NCBI RefSeq assembly: GCF_030864355.1
Contig: NC_083396.1
Location: 1,054,001 to 1,118,000, forward strand
DNA from: Cutaneotrichosporon cavernicola
Lineage: Eukaryota; Basidiomycota; Tremellomycetes; Trichosporonales; Trichosporonaceae
Direction of reading: 5' to 3'
DNA length: 64,000 nucleotides
Below, piece by piece: positions 24,024 to 35,639 of this stretch; the first letter of the stretch is position 1, and every line of letters starts with the position of its first letter. The position numbers and the translations under genes were made by a program. The notes under the pieces were generated by a model. The model made no database searches and was not told the DNA's origin. It saw only the letters and a list, made by a program, of their open reading frames with translations.

Positions 24024-26063
24024 ATGTCCAACGTCACATTTGACAACAGTACGTGGCTCTCTAACACTCCACTCCTATGCTCACGTACAGTCTTTATGGG
24101 CGAGTCGTCCGATTTGGGCAGTGAGTAGTGACAAACAAACATCCACCCACCTTCCTCCATGCTTACCTGCCAGAGCTCCGCTTCAACTCGGCCGGCTTCG
24201 GGTGGAAGTCGCTCAAGAACGAGTCGAACACGCCAACCACCTTCAACGGCTCCGACGTGCGCGGCGCACAGTGGCTTCGGTGGGCGCTGCTCTCTCCCTT
24301 ACGCTTCATTAGCTAACATTAGTGTTGCACGCCAGTTCCAACTCCGTCTCAGCATGCGTACGCCGGATAGGTCGCGAGTCACATTCGACGGCTTCCGACG
24401 CGATGTATGCTATCTGTCTGACGACACTGACCCCACAGGACTTTGAAAAGGTCAAGCGCACGCTGAACGAGTACTTTGGCGTCACGGTCGACCACAGAGA
24501 TGTCGCTTTGAAGGGCTGGAACTGGGGCAAGGCTACCGTGCAGAGTGAGTTGGCTCCATGTCTCTCCAGCCAAGCTAACCATCAGACCAGGACATCGTCT
24601 TCGAGGTTCAGCACAAGCCTGCATTCGAGCTGCCCCTCGGCCAGGTCGCCAACTCGAACATCGCCGGCAAGAACGAGGTCGCCATTGAGTTTGCGCCCAC
24701 CGCTGCTTCAGACGGCGCCAGCAACAACGCTCGCCTGCCGGACGAGCTCGTTGAAGTGCGCTTCTACGTCCCAGGAAAGAGCAAGAAGGCCAAGGGGAGC
24801 GACGCCGGCAGTGACGGGGAGGAGACGGAGAAGGACGAGGAAGGCAATGACATTTCCGCAGCCGAGGCCTTCCACACCCTCATCAAGGACAAGGCTGACC
24901 TGGGTGCGGCCACTGGTGATTCCATCGTCGTTTTCGAGGACGTCCTGGTTCTTACTCCTCGTGGTCGCTTCTCGATCGAGTTCTTTCCCGAGAGCCTCCG
25001 TCTGCTCGGAAAGAGTACCGACTACCGCGTGCCCTTCACCTCCATCAATCGCATATTCCTCCTTCCCAAGCTCGACGACATGCACGTCCAGCTCGTTCTG
25101 GGTCTTGACCCCGCGATCCGCCAGGGTGCGACCCGCTACCCCTTCCTGGTGGCCCAGTGGCCCAAGGACGAGGAGGTTGACGCCGAGCTCAACCTCGACG
25201 ACGACGAGATTGCAAAGTATCCCGATCTTCAGAAGAACTACCACGCGCCCACTTTCCAAGTCATCTCGCGTGTCCTCAAGTCGTTGACAGGCAAGAAGGT
25301 GACGCCTCCAGGCTCGTTCAGGAAGTGAGTTGAATGCCAGTGCCTCCAATCTGACAGCCAGTGCGCAGGGTGTCAATGGTATCAAGGCCAACGTCAAGGC
25401 TGTGCAGGGAGAGCTGTACTTCCTTGAGCGGGGCCTCATCTTTATCGCCAAGCAGCCCATCCTCATCGACTTTAGCAAGACGGAGAGCATTGCGTTCTCG
25501 CGTGTCGGCGGTGGCATCGCCTCTGCGCGTACATTCGACATGCGCGTCTTAGCGAGCGACGGTCCTGACCACGTGTTTTCGGCCATCTCCAAGGAGGAGG
25601 CCGGTCCCATCTCGCAGTTCCTGTCCAGCAAGAACGTGCGCCTCAAGAACGAGATGGACGAGCTCGAGGCCACGGACAAAATGGACATGGACGACCTCTC
25701 GGATGACGACGATGACGTCAGCATCATGTCCGAGGACGAGGGCCGGAAGAAGAAGAAGAAGAAGCCGCAGCAGCAGCAGGCGCCTGTCCGCCGTCCTGTT
25801 GACGAGGAGGACGAGTCAGGTGAGTAGCTGTCGCTCATGACTGGATTAGCTAACCCTCAGAAGACGAGGACTTTATGGACGAGGATTCGTCGGATGGCGG
25901 CTCGGTGAGCGACAGCGACTCGGAAGCGAGTGGAATGGAGTCGGATGCGTCCGACCCCTTGATGGACGAGCTGCGCAAGCGATCCGAGGCGCGGGCGAAG
26001 AAGAAGGCGGCGGGCGAGGCCGATGGCGCGCCGAAGAAGAAGAAGGCCAAGAGGGACGACTAG
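24024..26063 (+). CDS. POB3: FACT complex subunit Pob3 (SSRP1 family)
   Basis: Eight exons join in frame through seven short introns. The product begins MSNVTFDNIFMGESSDLGKL and RFNSAGFGWKS, as in Pob3/SSRP1. It continues WNWGKATVQ (N-terminal PH-like domain end), the long middle domain (VVFEDVLVLTPRGRFSIEFF, STDYRVPFTSINRIFLLPK, RQGATRYPFLVAQW, TFQVISRVLKSLTGKK) and GELYFLERGLIFIAKQP with double PH folds. The C-terminus is acidic (DDLSDDDDDVSIMSEDE), then Lys-rich with two basic clusters that likely serve as nuclear signals. As in fungal Pob3, the HMG box of animal SSRP1 is absent. Pob3 pairs with Spt16 to reorganise nucleosomes during transcription and replication. Confidence 0.93.
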
Positions 26064-26281
26064 GTGTAGCGCTTGGCCATCAGGTATCATGTAGATACGT
26101 GTGAGCTGGCTGCTGGCTGGCACTCCGTTGTAGCTTCTATCCATGGTGTGTGCTTCTCTGCGGCGACTCGAGAGTTGGGTTCATGTGTAGATCATGGGTT
26201 GCCAAGGGGCACTACTACTATACAGTGTGATTACGATGCTGGTAAGGTGATTATCTGCTTTTATCCCTCTAGGGCTAGTAG

Positions 26282-28250
26282 TTAATAGCTGTCGAGCCGT
26301 TCCTGCCGCCCACGCCGTTCCGCCGCGACCTTTTCGCTTGTGGCAGGGTCAAAGTTGTTCCCCGTGACCTCCTGTATGACGGCTGCGCGCATACGGGCCT
26401 CCATGTCTTCGAGCTTGCGGCCGCACGCGCACAGAGCCCATCCGGGATCGCCGAGGGGCCCGGCGCCCTTCATCCCGCGCTGGAGTAGCTCGATCGAGTC
26501 TTCGTCAGGGGCGATTGCGTCGCGCTGGTGTTCCTCGTAGGCTGGCAGGTCGATGACCTCGGGGATGAGTGCGCACTGCTGTCAGTTTGATTGCAACAAC
26601 CAAGTTGGGCCCAACTCACGGAAGGCAGGGTGATGGGCCGCGACACGCGGAGGAGACGCAGTCCTCCTGGGCCAGGAACTTTCATGGGCTCGCCACGGTC
26701 GTCTTCGCCCCACACGGAGAAGAAGACCTCGAGGACGAGGTTGTGCGTAACTGTGATGGGCGTGACCACGCCCGGGAGGGTGGTGGGGCGCACATGTTCG
26801 TCGGTCGGCAAACGGACGGTTGCGGCGAGGTGGAGCGATCCGCCATCGTTGGCCATGGGCTTGTCCTTGCCGCCTGCATCGGTGCCGCGCCAGATGGCAT
26901 GGAAATGCTTATCGGGGTAGTGGTGGCCTACTGGTGGACGTTTTCCACTCTCGAAAATTGCAAAGGAGCGAGTACCGGTGAGGTGGTTAGCGGCTTGGTC
27001 GTCGCGGGGCGAGATGATGGCCCAACTCTGAGCGAGGGCGAGGCGCACAGCAAAGATTGTCGTCGAGGCAGGAATGCCAGTCACGTTGAACTGGAGGTTC
27101 ATGAGAGCGCAGATTGTCCATACGTCAGACACCAGGAGCATCTCCCACTCGCCCAACCCCCGGACATGGCCGTTGGCACGGTCGTGTAGCTCGTTTGTGG
27201 TTGCCAACGGGTTGGGGTTGTAGACGATCATGATGTGTTTTTTCGCGCGGTGTTTACCCATTACCCAAGGAGTTTGGCTTGCGTGGTCGGTGAAGTTTGT
27301 ATCTTCATAGCTGGGGATACGGGGGAGGTAGGGCACCTCTTGGCGGGTGAGGGAGAAGCTATATTCTGAAGCGAGGAGGGCGGGGTTGATGGGTTGATGT
27401 GGCTCGATTGGAGAAGAAGGGGAAGCGGATCCTGATCCCGGCCGCGAGGTCGGGTTCTGGTTCGAGTTCGAGTTCGCACTAGCCACGGTTGGGCTTGCGT
27501 GTCCATTTTCCAAGGAGAGGTTGGCTAGTGCGCCAGCCAGGGCGAGGGGTGCGGCGGGCGCCCCGCCGCCAATGGGGGTTACCGCACCACTTGGCGGCAT
27601 GGAGGGAATATCCCACAACGAGCGGCGGGCTCGACTCGGGGATGGGGCGCGCGAGTTGGACCCACTCCGAGCTGACGGCGAGCGTTTTCCACTCCTCCTC
27701 ATCCCGAAGAGAGATGAAGACGATCCATGCGACTTCTCTCTGATGTCGAGTTCCATGCCTTCAAGTTCGGCATACAGTTCGTGCGTAATTTTGCCATTCG
27801 AGTGCGTATCATGTACGGCGAGGTTTGATGGTATGATAATTGTGAATGAGAATCTTGGGTCAATTATATTGTTAAAGTTACTCACCGCTGCGACCCTGGT
27901 GCGAGCCAAATACCGTCTGTGCTTGCGCCAATGATCTCGACTTTCCGTTCGAACAGCACGTCCTCCTCGATCTTTCGGCCGCCGCCCATGTCTAGTCGGA
28001 TGATGGAGCGCAGTCCTACACGGATACGCTTGCATCGTCGCGGACCGGAGACGCGCACGTCGAGTTCACCGTGGAGGATGGGGTCGTGGCGCGGGTCGCC
28101 GGCGTGGTCGGGGGCGGGGAGGATGAGGACGCCCCAGTTCATCACGTGGAGCTTGAGCGAGGGCGCATCGGCGAGAAGGGGGGAAGTGGAAGAGGAGTTG
28201 GAGCCTTCGGCGCGGCCACGGCCGGGCGACAGGTATCGCAGCATGGACAT
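26282..28250 (-). CDS. Alpha-arrestin-like protein
   Basis: Three exons (28250-27886, 27853-26620, 26578-26282) give 631 residues from the ATG at 28250. An in-frame ATG at 28313 would add 21 residues and cannot be excluded. The N-terminal arrestin fold reads LKLHVMNWGVLILPAP, ILHGELDVRVSGPRR, then SFTIIIPSNLAVHDT and KITHELYAELEG. A long Ser/Pro/Ala-rich insertion occupies the middle. The C-domain has SLHLAATVRLPTDEHVRP and ITVTHNLVLEVFFSVWG. LPAYEEH near residue 555 resembles a PPxY-type ligand for a Rsp5-like ubiquitin ligase. Alpha-arrestins link such ligases to plasma-membrane transporters for endocytosis. The next gene upstream is an ENA-type ATPase on the same strand, but I infer no functional link. 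The exact subfamily is not clear. Confidence 0.75.
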
Positions 28251-28313
28251 GGTTGACGGCCAAGATGAGTTGTGAGTCTTTGTCAGATCAACAAGTTGTG
28301 AAAGTGAATCCAA

Positions 28314-29650
28314 GTCTGTGGAGAAAAGTGGTATCTAGATGGCAACAGGTCACGAGCGTAACAACAAGAAAGATGAAATGTCATTCTCGATCATGATCGG
28401 CACGTGGCGTGCCTCAAACTAACCCTAATCGCCCACTATGCCCGCCGAACATTGGCTCCGATCTACATGATCCGGAACGACAGTTCATGGTCCGTGTCGC
28501 ACGCCATCATTGGACTCGACGGAGACGGGGGAACTGTTGGCCCGTGGCCATTGCCGGGATAGCGGGGGTGTGGTGCCGGAATACTGGCTTGGCCGTGAGT
28601 GAGACCAAGGAATGCCAGAAGCTGATGTTCAGGTTAGTCAGTCGGCCAACCAACTGATGGCCGCGCCCTCATTGGGATTCACGCGTCGCACGTCGCGAGG
28701 AATGTCATGCTCTGTTGGTCGGAAGTGTTGTCGGAAGTGCATGGCGCTGGTCGCAAGTTGGGCGGACCGTCTCAGGTCCAGGCTATAACAGGCTCCGAAC
28801 GATACCGGCGGCAGTGGCGGCCCTGGCCATGTGCCGTGCATATGCCGTGCATGTCCCGAGCCAAGCAGCTATTCCACGGAGCCACGGGTCTCGTCGCGTC
28901 GTGGGAATTGCGGCCGTCGGATCACCAAATCGAGTCGCATATATACGCGATGAGGACTGGCGCGGCACGACATCATCTAGGCTCGATATTGTAGCATGTC
29001 GACACGTGTGGCATACTTCCGAATATCAAGTTGACGCGGAGACAAGTTGTCAACGTCATGGGAGAGCAAGGATTTGCTCTCCCAACATGGCCCAGTAACC
29101 AAGTCGCGTCCTCTCCCGAACGCGAACGCGTCCGGCTTCAGGAGAACAGGGCTTGGCGCTACGAGTTTGGCACGGCTGCAATAACTGTGGCGCACCCAGG
29201 GCTGTACCTCTGATTCATGTCAACAAGCACGTTCGTACGATAACATTTGATAACATTTGATAGCATTTCCTGAGCAAATCGTAATCCCCGCCCTTGCTCC
29301 TTCCGCTCCAAAGTAGTGTGCAAACATTTCATACTCAGACACTACTACAACTGCACCTGAAGCGCGCACAGCTCTAGGGCCTCTAAGCTCTAAAGCTGCC
29401 AACTCGCCAGGCTGCAGCAATGCGATGTACAACGATGCGGTATATGCGATATAGTGATGGTTCCAAATGCCGGGACTAGGTGGTAGATATAAGTTTTAGT
29501 TTGACAGACGATGGGATTATTGTTCTCGTTGCGGCGCGACGCGTCGAGCGAGCGTCGCGCCGCACGCGAGGCAGTGTTGCCCAAGTGCGCACAGGGCGCG
29601 GAGAGGTGGAGCCGAAAGCTCCACGATGCGTATGGGAGGGTTGGAGGAGA
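28314..29650. other. Intergenic region between the alpha-arrestin promoter and the ATPase 3' end
   Basis: About 1.3 kb without a supported gene; both neighbours are on the minus strand. Three near-copies of GATAACATTT occur at about 29240-29270. A 13-bp GC-rich inverted repeat lies at 29530-29564, just beyond the ATPase stop codon. Frames here are short and lack codon bias. Confidence 0.55.
29530..29564. repeat. 13-bp perfect GC-rich inverted repeat (hairpin) in the ATPase 3' region
   Basis: Arm 29530-29542 (TGCGGCGCGACGC) and arm 29552-29564 (GCGTCGCGCCGCA) are exact reverse complements with a 9-nt spacer. The hairpin would begin about 86 nt after the stop codon of the ENA-type ATPase, inside its 3' untranslated region or at its 3' processing site. 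Confidence 0.85.
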
Positions 29651-32600
29651 TTAGACCTTGTCGGTGGGGTCCAGAGTACGCTCGATGCGTAGAGTCTTGT
29701 CGTGCTCTGGGAAGTGGTGGACGGGCCGGACACGCTGGGCCTCCTTTTTGCGGAAGTACATGCGCTTGAAGTACTTGTAAAGCTCGGTAGCGGCGAGGTA
29801 GACAAAGATCATGCCAAAGACGATTCCCCACTCCCATTTGAGGCCTTCGATCATGAAGACCTTGTTGTTGATGACGGGGATGTAGACAATGGGGAAGGTC
29901 GTGAGCGAGAGGGCAACGACACACCAGAGCAGAACCTTGTTGTCCATGAGGTTGATCTGGAAAAGGCCGCGCAGCACGTGCTTGCACTCGAGCGCGTGGA
30001 TCATAAGGATAATGACCAGTGTCGAGTAACAAGTCGCACGGGCAAGGTAGACAGGGTTGCACGCGTCGCTGTTAGCGGACGATTTCTCGTTGCAGTCGAC
30101 CCCTAGGTAGCCAGGGAAGTAGCCCCAAAGGACAATGACAAAGTTGGCAAGCGACAAAGCACCAATGAGGACACCGTAGAACGTCAAGTCAGAGTAGAAC
30201 TCGAGGGTGAAGATGTGGTGGAACGCGTCCGGCTGCTGCTCCATGGCGTCGGGGGCGGTGGGCTCAAGACCAAGGGCAAGTGCGGGAGGACCGGCGGCGA
30301 GGGTGTTGATCCAGAGGGCTGCGACAGGCGAGAGAGGGAAGACGGAGCGGCCTTGCTCGTCCTTGAAGGCAAGACCGATCATCAAGACGATGATTTCAGC
30401 AACGTTGCCAGACAGCAGGTAGAGCAGGAACTTGGACAGGTTCTTGAAGACCGAGCGACCCTTGCGGATAGCACGAATGCACGAGGCGAAGTTGTCGTCG
30501 GTAAGAACAATACGAGCGGCCTGCTTGGCGACGTCGGAACCGGTACCCATGGCGACACCAACGTCGGCACGCTTGAGAGCAGGCGAGTCGTTGACACCGT
30601 CACCAGTCATGACGGTCGACTCGTTGCGACGGTGGATAGCATCGACCATGCGGACCTTGGTCTCAGGGGCGCAGCGGGCAACAACAAGCGGGAGGTCCTC
30701 AAGAGCGTCGACCTCGTCGTTGCTCAGTGCGTCGAACTGCTGGCCGGTCATGACGTCGGACTTTGCGTAGGCACGGTCGAGGATACCGATCTGCAGGGCA
30801 ATGGCGGTCGCGGTAGCGGGGTGGTCACCAGTCAGCATGCGAGGGGTGATACCAGCACGGTGGCAGTCGGCAACAGCACCGGCAGACTCCTTGCGGGGAG
30901 GGTCGAAGATACCAGCCAGACCAAGGAACGAGAAGCCATTCTCAAACTCGTCACGGGGCATCGTGGTAAGGCGGTCGGCGTTCTCGATGGGCTCAAACTT
31001 GCCGCAGAGAGCGAGGACACGGAGACCGTACGACGCCAGAGCGTCAACCTTGGCCATGATCTCAGCAATACGCTCCTCGGTTAGGGGCTGGTCGCGGACC
31101 TTGGTGCAGCGGTCGAGGACACGCTCAACGGCACCCTTCATGAGGCAGACAACCTTGGGCTTGAGGTTCGAGGTAGCCGGGCTGAAGCGGTAGGCGATGG
31201 CCATGCGCTTAACGGTCGAGTCGAAGGGGTGCTCGACAATCTGGGTGAACTGGCCGTGCGCCAGGTTGCCACCGGGGAAGAGCGAGGAGCGACGAGCAGT
31301 GCCACCAGACGTGACGGGTGCGAGCTTGTGCATACCAGTGAGGATGGGCTTGCCGTAGCCGAGCTTGTGCGCAGCGACCTGAAGAGCGATCTCAGTGGGG
31401 TCACCGTGAGCCTCCCAGCCTGTGACGTCCTCGGTGGGCCGGGTCAGAGTTGCCTGGTTGCAGAGGGCAGCGCAGAGAGCCATGTCGCGAAGGCCGTGCT
31501 CCATCTCAGCAACGTCGATCCTGTCCATGTCCTCGCCGTCGTGAACCTCGGAGCGGTTAATGGCGTAGGTGCCCGAGGGGACCAAGGGGGCCTCCTCCGG
31601 AATAATGTCACCACGGGGGTAGAAGGGGTCCGAACCGGTCTCAAACGAGTACGACTGGCCCTTGACAGTGTCTGTGGGGGCGGCGTCGTTGTCACGCGCG
31701 TCCAAGGCGGGAACCCACATCTTGCGCACTACCATGCGACCGACGGTAAGGGTACCAGTCTTGTCCGAGCATACGTTGGCGACACCCGCGAGGGCCTCAA
31801 TGGCGTCCATGCGGCGCACAAGAGCGTTGCGCTTGGCGAGGTCGGTCGAAGCGCGGGCAAGGGTCAGGGAGACGACGGCAATCAGGGACGCGGGAAGAAT
31901 CGAGACAGCGGCGGCAACAGAGTAGGTGGCAATCGACATCGGGACATCCTTGAAGCCGGTTGAGGCGACGACGATAATGGCAATGACAATGGCGGCACCC
32001 AGAAGGATGTAAGCGATCTGGTTGAGCTTGACCTGGAGAGGGGTAGTCTCGCGGAGGCCGAGAAGGACCATGAACTTGTGCCAGCCCTTTGCGAAGCCAG
32101 TCTCCTTGCGCTCGGCCTTGTTCTGGAGGGCGGAAGCAATCTTGCCGATCTCGGTGTCCATGGCAGTGGCGGTGACGACACAGAACCCACGGCCCTTGGT
32201 GACCATGGAACCAGAAAAGACCATACTAACACGGTCACCGACGGGGCAGTTCTCTTCGTCGACGGGCTCGGACTGCTTGGCAACAGGGAGCGACTCGCCA
32301 GTGAGGAACGCCTCGTCACACTCAAGGTTGGAGACACCCTCGAGGACACGGCCGTCGGCGGGGATAATGTCACCAATCTTAACGGCAATGATGTCACCAG
32401 GAACGACCTCTTCGACAGCGATGGTCTTGGTAACGGTCTGTGTGGACGAGTGACGGACAACGACAGCCTGGGGCGCACCGACGCTCTCAAGCGAGGCGAC
32501 AGTCTTCTCGGCCTCCCACTCAGTGTAGGTGCCGACCGTGACGTTGAGAATAACCAGGGCTGCAATGACGCCACCAGAGATGAAATCGAGGGTACCAAAC

Positions 32601-33156
32601 GAGACGGCCATTGCAGAGACTAAATGTGTCAGGAACAACTATCGGGTGGCTGGGAGGGGGTGGGGGGGTGGGGGGGTGGGGACAACTGCGAACAATGCGC
32701 ATGCGTACTGATTTTCGCATTGCTCGAGCTGTGCCTACGCCGCTCCACCATCACCGTCGCCGCACGGGCGTGTGAATGCGATAGAGATCATGGCGAAAGG
32801 AGGGGGAAGATAAGGAGGAAATTTTGGTACTCACTGAGAACAATAGTCATTGCGTTACCGATCTGCCTGAGACAGATACCCCAGATAGAGGGTTTCTTGG
32901 GAGGCTTGATACGGTTTGGTCCATATTCGGCAAGGCGCTTGGCAGCGTCATCGTCACTGAGACCATGGGCCTGGTTGGACTCGAGGGCGGAGAGGACCTT
33001 GGAGGGCTCTGCAGTGTGGGCGGCGAAGGAGAGGGGACCGTAGGAGCCTGCAGTGGCGCCGGGGTTGTCGCCAGCAGTGCCGTTGGCTACATGCTCCTTC
33101 TGGTTGCCGGTTTGTGCTGTTGCTGTTGAGGAAGATGTGTGCTTCTCAAGCGACAT
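29651..33156 (-). CDS. ENA1: ENA-type P-type Na+/K+-exporting ATPase (type IID)
   Basis: Two exons (33156-32835, 32619-29651) give 1096 residues, the usual size. Exon 1 carries a Thr/Ala/Gly-rich N-terminus and the cation-ATPase N-domain (LSDDDAAKRLAEYGPNRIKP). Exon 2 holds the actuator TGES loop (CDEAFLTGESLPVAKQ), VFSGSMVTKGRGFCVV, the phosphorylation site CSDKTGTLTVGRMVVRKMW and the hinge MTGDGVNDSPALKRADVG. Segment AMAVSFGTLDFISGGVIAAL and IDVAEMEHGLRDMALCAALC are typical of fungal ENA pumps rather than Ca2+ pumps. It should sit in the plasma membrane and export Na+ or K+ for salt and alkaline-pH tolerance. The single intron is 215 nt, unusually long here, with C-rich runs on the gene strand. 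A TATATAAG box lies about 50 bp upstream of the ATG, consistent with inducible expression. Confidence 0.93.
32620..32834 (-). other. Long C-rich intron of the ENA-type ATPase
   Basis: The donor GTGAGT follows ATTGTTCTCA and the acceptor is CACATTTAG; removal gives VLISAMAVSFG across the first transmembrane segment. It is 215 nt against about 30-50 nt for most introns in the window. Near 32655-32682 the plus strand reads G5TG7TG7TG4, so the transcript has a C-rich block. Confidence 0.85.
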
Positions 33157-33204
33157 GGTACTGGGTTATGGAGAAGAAGAAGGAACGTGGGTCAAGTCTG
33201 CAGA

Positions 33205-33212
33205 CTTATATA
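33205..33212 (-). promoter_or_regulatory. TATA box of the ENA-type ATPase gene
   Basis: TATATAAG on the gene strand, about 50 bp upstream of the ATG at 33156. Position and sequence fit a TATA element; no transcript start was determined. Confidence 0.55.
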
Positions 33213-33676
33213 ACAAGGGGGTGGTCCGACTTGGGAGTGTAAGTGGATGGAATGGGACCTAAACGCCAAGACTCGGAGTGCTGCGTAGCGTCGACTGTGG
33301 TAACAACGTGGGTTGGTTTTTTCCTTTCAGGTTATCAAAAGAGTCATGTGTGGTAAGATACGAAAAGGCATCCTATCCAAGGGGGAAATGAATCGTTTTG
33401 CTCAGGTTAGGTACCTTTTGAATCCTCGGGCAAACTGCCCCCAACCACATGTAGCTTGGCAGCTGACAGTCGTGCAGTAGAGTAACAGTAAATCATGATT
33501 CCTGAAGCGGAGCGGAGCAGTGGAGTAACAGAGGATTACAAACAGATAGGGAGGGAAACCTCAAGTCGAGGCACTGCAAAATGGTTCCGCTATATCAACG
33601 TCATCCAAAAGTTGGTTTGTTAAAATCAGGCAGAAACTCCAAAGGGCGTTCAACTTGATCAGATAATCACTCCTTT

Positions 33677-33700
33677 CTGCCAAGCTGCCAAGCTGCCAAG
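33677..33700. repeat. 8-bp tandem repeat, three perfect copies (CTGCCAAG)
   Basis: Three perfect back-to-back copies in the ATPase upstream region. Function unknown. Confidence 0.9.
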
Positions 33701-34633
33701 CATCTTCCTTGACCCGCCAAGATATTAACCCTGACCTCGGCGCTGGGCAAACGCCAGGCACATGCCCGGACCCTTCCGGCACCACGACGACTCTGGTCGA
33801 GCTCGCCACCGGACCGACTCTTGGAGTCCTGCCTAGCCGGCGCCCGACGCCGATATCCGACTTATCTCAGTTTATCAACAGGAGAGAAACACAACCACAC
33901 ACACCTCCCTGACATGTCTTGGTTACTCCGCTTCGGCCCCCACCGCCCACCCACCGCAGTTGGACCATCGGCACATCGGCAGACAAGGACAAGGTGACGA
34001 GGCCCCCTCCCTTCCAATGTCAAGGCTGTCTGGGAGGGTCGGTGAGCCGATGTCGGGTAGATCAAGGCCGTTTCCAAAGGCCGGGATGTCGCGAGTCAAT
34101 CCCAGGGGACGCCATGCCATGCGAGAAGCAAGTGTGTGCACCTCATCACAACAACCACAACTACTGCCCCATGGCCCAGGTCCGGAATAGCGCTGATCAG
34201 ATATGCCCGTGTCCAGTCTCGAAGCGCGTCAAGTGCCTTTAATGAACAAGATTGCTTCCCCACGTTGAGCCCCGCGCTCCTCTCAACGTCCCCGTGTCGT
34301 TCTGACCCGCGTCTGCTGCATTGAACGCTGTCAATGTGAATCATGTTGGGAGGCTGGGAGTGGGGCCGGTGCCTTGGGTCTGGAGCCGGCGGCAACGGGT
34401 GATCAATGCGGGGTGGCTTGGGTGTGGTGGGCCTGTAAAGTTGAGAGACATTGTCTTGGCATTCAAGCCAACATGGGATGGGAAAGCTAGCAAGCACCTG
34501 TTCGGGCTAGGAAGGAGTCGCACATCGAATCCTTCCGGACCGGATCTTACGAGCCGTAGCAATGATCTACACTCGCTTCAAATAACGTTCAGTCGTTTCC
34601 CAAGGCCCAGAAGCACAGACCTCAGACTTCCGT

Positions 34634-34662
34634 AACCCCCCCCCCGTGGTGGGGGGGGGGTT
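34634..34662. repeat. AA-C10/G10-TT perfect hairpin
   Basis: AACCCCCCCCCC at 34634-34645 faces GGGGGGGGGGTT at 34651-34662 across a 5-nt loop (GTGGT). The arms are 12 bp and fully complementary. Homopolymer lengths of this kind are also prone to sequencing error. Confidence 0.9.
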
Positions 34663-34856
34663 TGGGTTCTGCTGATCCCAGGAGTGGTGTAGAGGCACGA
34701 GAGAAACATCCGTACATCCGTACGTTGGTACCCGGAATATTGGAAGATGAGTTTTGTTTCGGTGTGTTGATGTGAAACAATGTGGTGGCAAGTGGGGACG
34801 ATCCGACGATCCGACGACGATCGTCGAGGAACGGGGCTCATGAGAACGATCGGATC

Positions 34857-34892
34857 GGCAGATGGGGCGCCACAAGGCAGATGGGGCGCCAC
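34857..34892. repeat. 17-bp direct repeat (GGCAGATGGGGCGCCAC)
   Basis: Two exact copies at 34857-34873 and 34876-34892 are separated by 2 bp, each containing the palindrome GGCGCC. Noncoding context. Confidence 0.85.
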
Positions 34893-35629
34893 TACTGATG
34901 GGCGTTCTCGCACGAGCAGATGGAGCAGACAATGCACCATAGTCACCATGGTTGACCCGAGCTTGAGGTCGTGACCAGTGACCGTCAGACCTCTGATCCC
35001 TCAACCAAGCAATAAAGCCGACAGTCCTTGGGGCGCAACATGTCTTGCAGTAGCAACACGCCACAGTGTGACAGGGGAACGACGCCCACTGTGGCATGGG
35101 GCAGGGCGATTCTTCGTGTGCTTCGTGTGCCGTTGTCACAGACCCAAGAATGTGTGTGGCGGAGGGGAGAGAGACCCGGGAGACAAGGGGAGTCCGAGGT
35201 GGGGGAGGGAGGCTTCAAAGGCACAGGGTGGGAAGTAGGCGAAATGTGCCAGACGCAGTCGGGCCACGGGCCGATACAAGGACAGATTCGAGGAGGCTTA
35301 CGCGGGTACGTGGGCAAAGGGAGGAAACGTTTTGCCCATCTAAAGGATACACACGTCGCTAAGCTGGGTAGCCTGCAGATTAGAGATGGTCCTGAAGAGG
35401 CAATTGCAACCTCTCCTCCTCGGGTGTTTGTGGTTCTGTACTTGGCTTGGGAGACGCCACGTGGTTGTCGAGTTGCCAGTTGAACATCTGACCGAGCCCG
35501 GTAATGCAACGTGGCCGAGTTCAGCTTGCACTACTGTAGTGGAGACAGCGCTTGGAAACCCGTTATCTGACACAGGACGCGTCGTGCGTCCCTCCATCCT
35601 CCTTTTAGTAAATCGCTGGCTCATGATAC

Positions 35630-35634
35630 AAAAA
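35630..35634 (-). terminator. Pol III T-run terminator of tRNA-Met
   Basis: Five T residues on the gene strand, 5 nt after the tRNA discriminator base, as expected for RNA polymerase III. Confidence 0.75.
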
Positions 35635-35639
35635 GGAGG

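Larger units (their letters stand above)
33157..35629. other. Large intergenic region upstream of the ATPase
   Basis: About 2.5 kb contains the ATPase promoter on the minus strand and the downstream side of a tRNA gene. Noted elements are an 8-bp triple repeat at 33677-33700, a C10/G10 hairpin at 34634-34662 and a 17-bp direct repeat at 34857-34892. Frames of up to 190 codons on the minus strand at 34567-35509 exist but have repeat-driven composition and poor codon bias, so I did not call them. No other tRNA was seen. Confidence 0.5.

Noticed and set aside
24708..25838. A 376-codon frame on the minus strand
   Set aside because: It lies antisense to POB3 exons with conserved FACT motifs; the Ser-rich translation is a mirror of the acidic and Lys-rich coding sequence.
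34567..35509. Minus-strand frames of 190 and 174 codons upstream of the ATPase
   Set aside because: Composition is driven by C/G runs and direct repeats, codon bias is weak, no conserved motif and no plausible introns.
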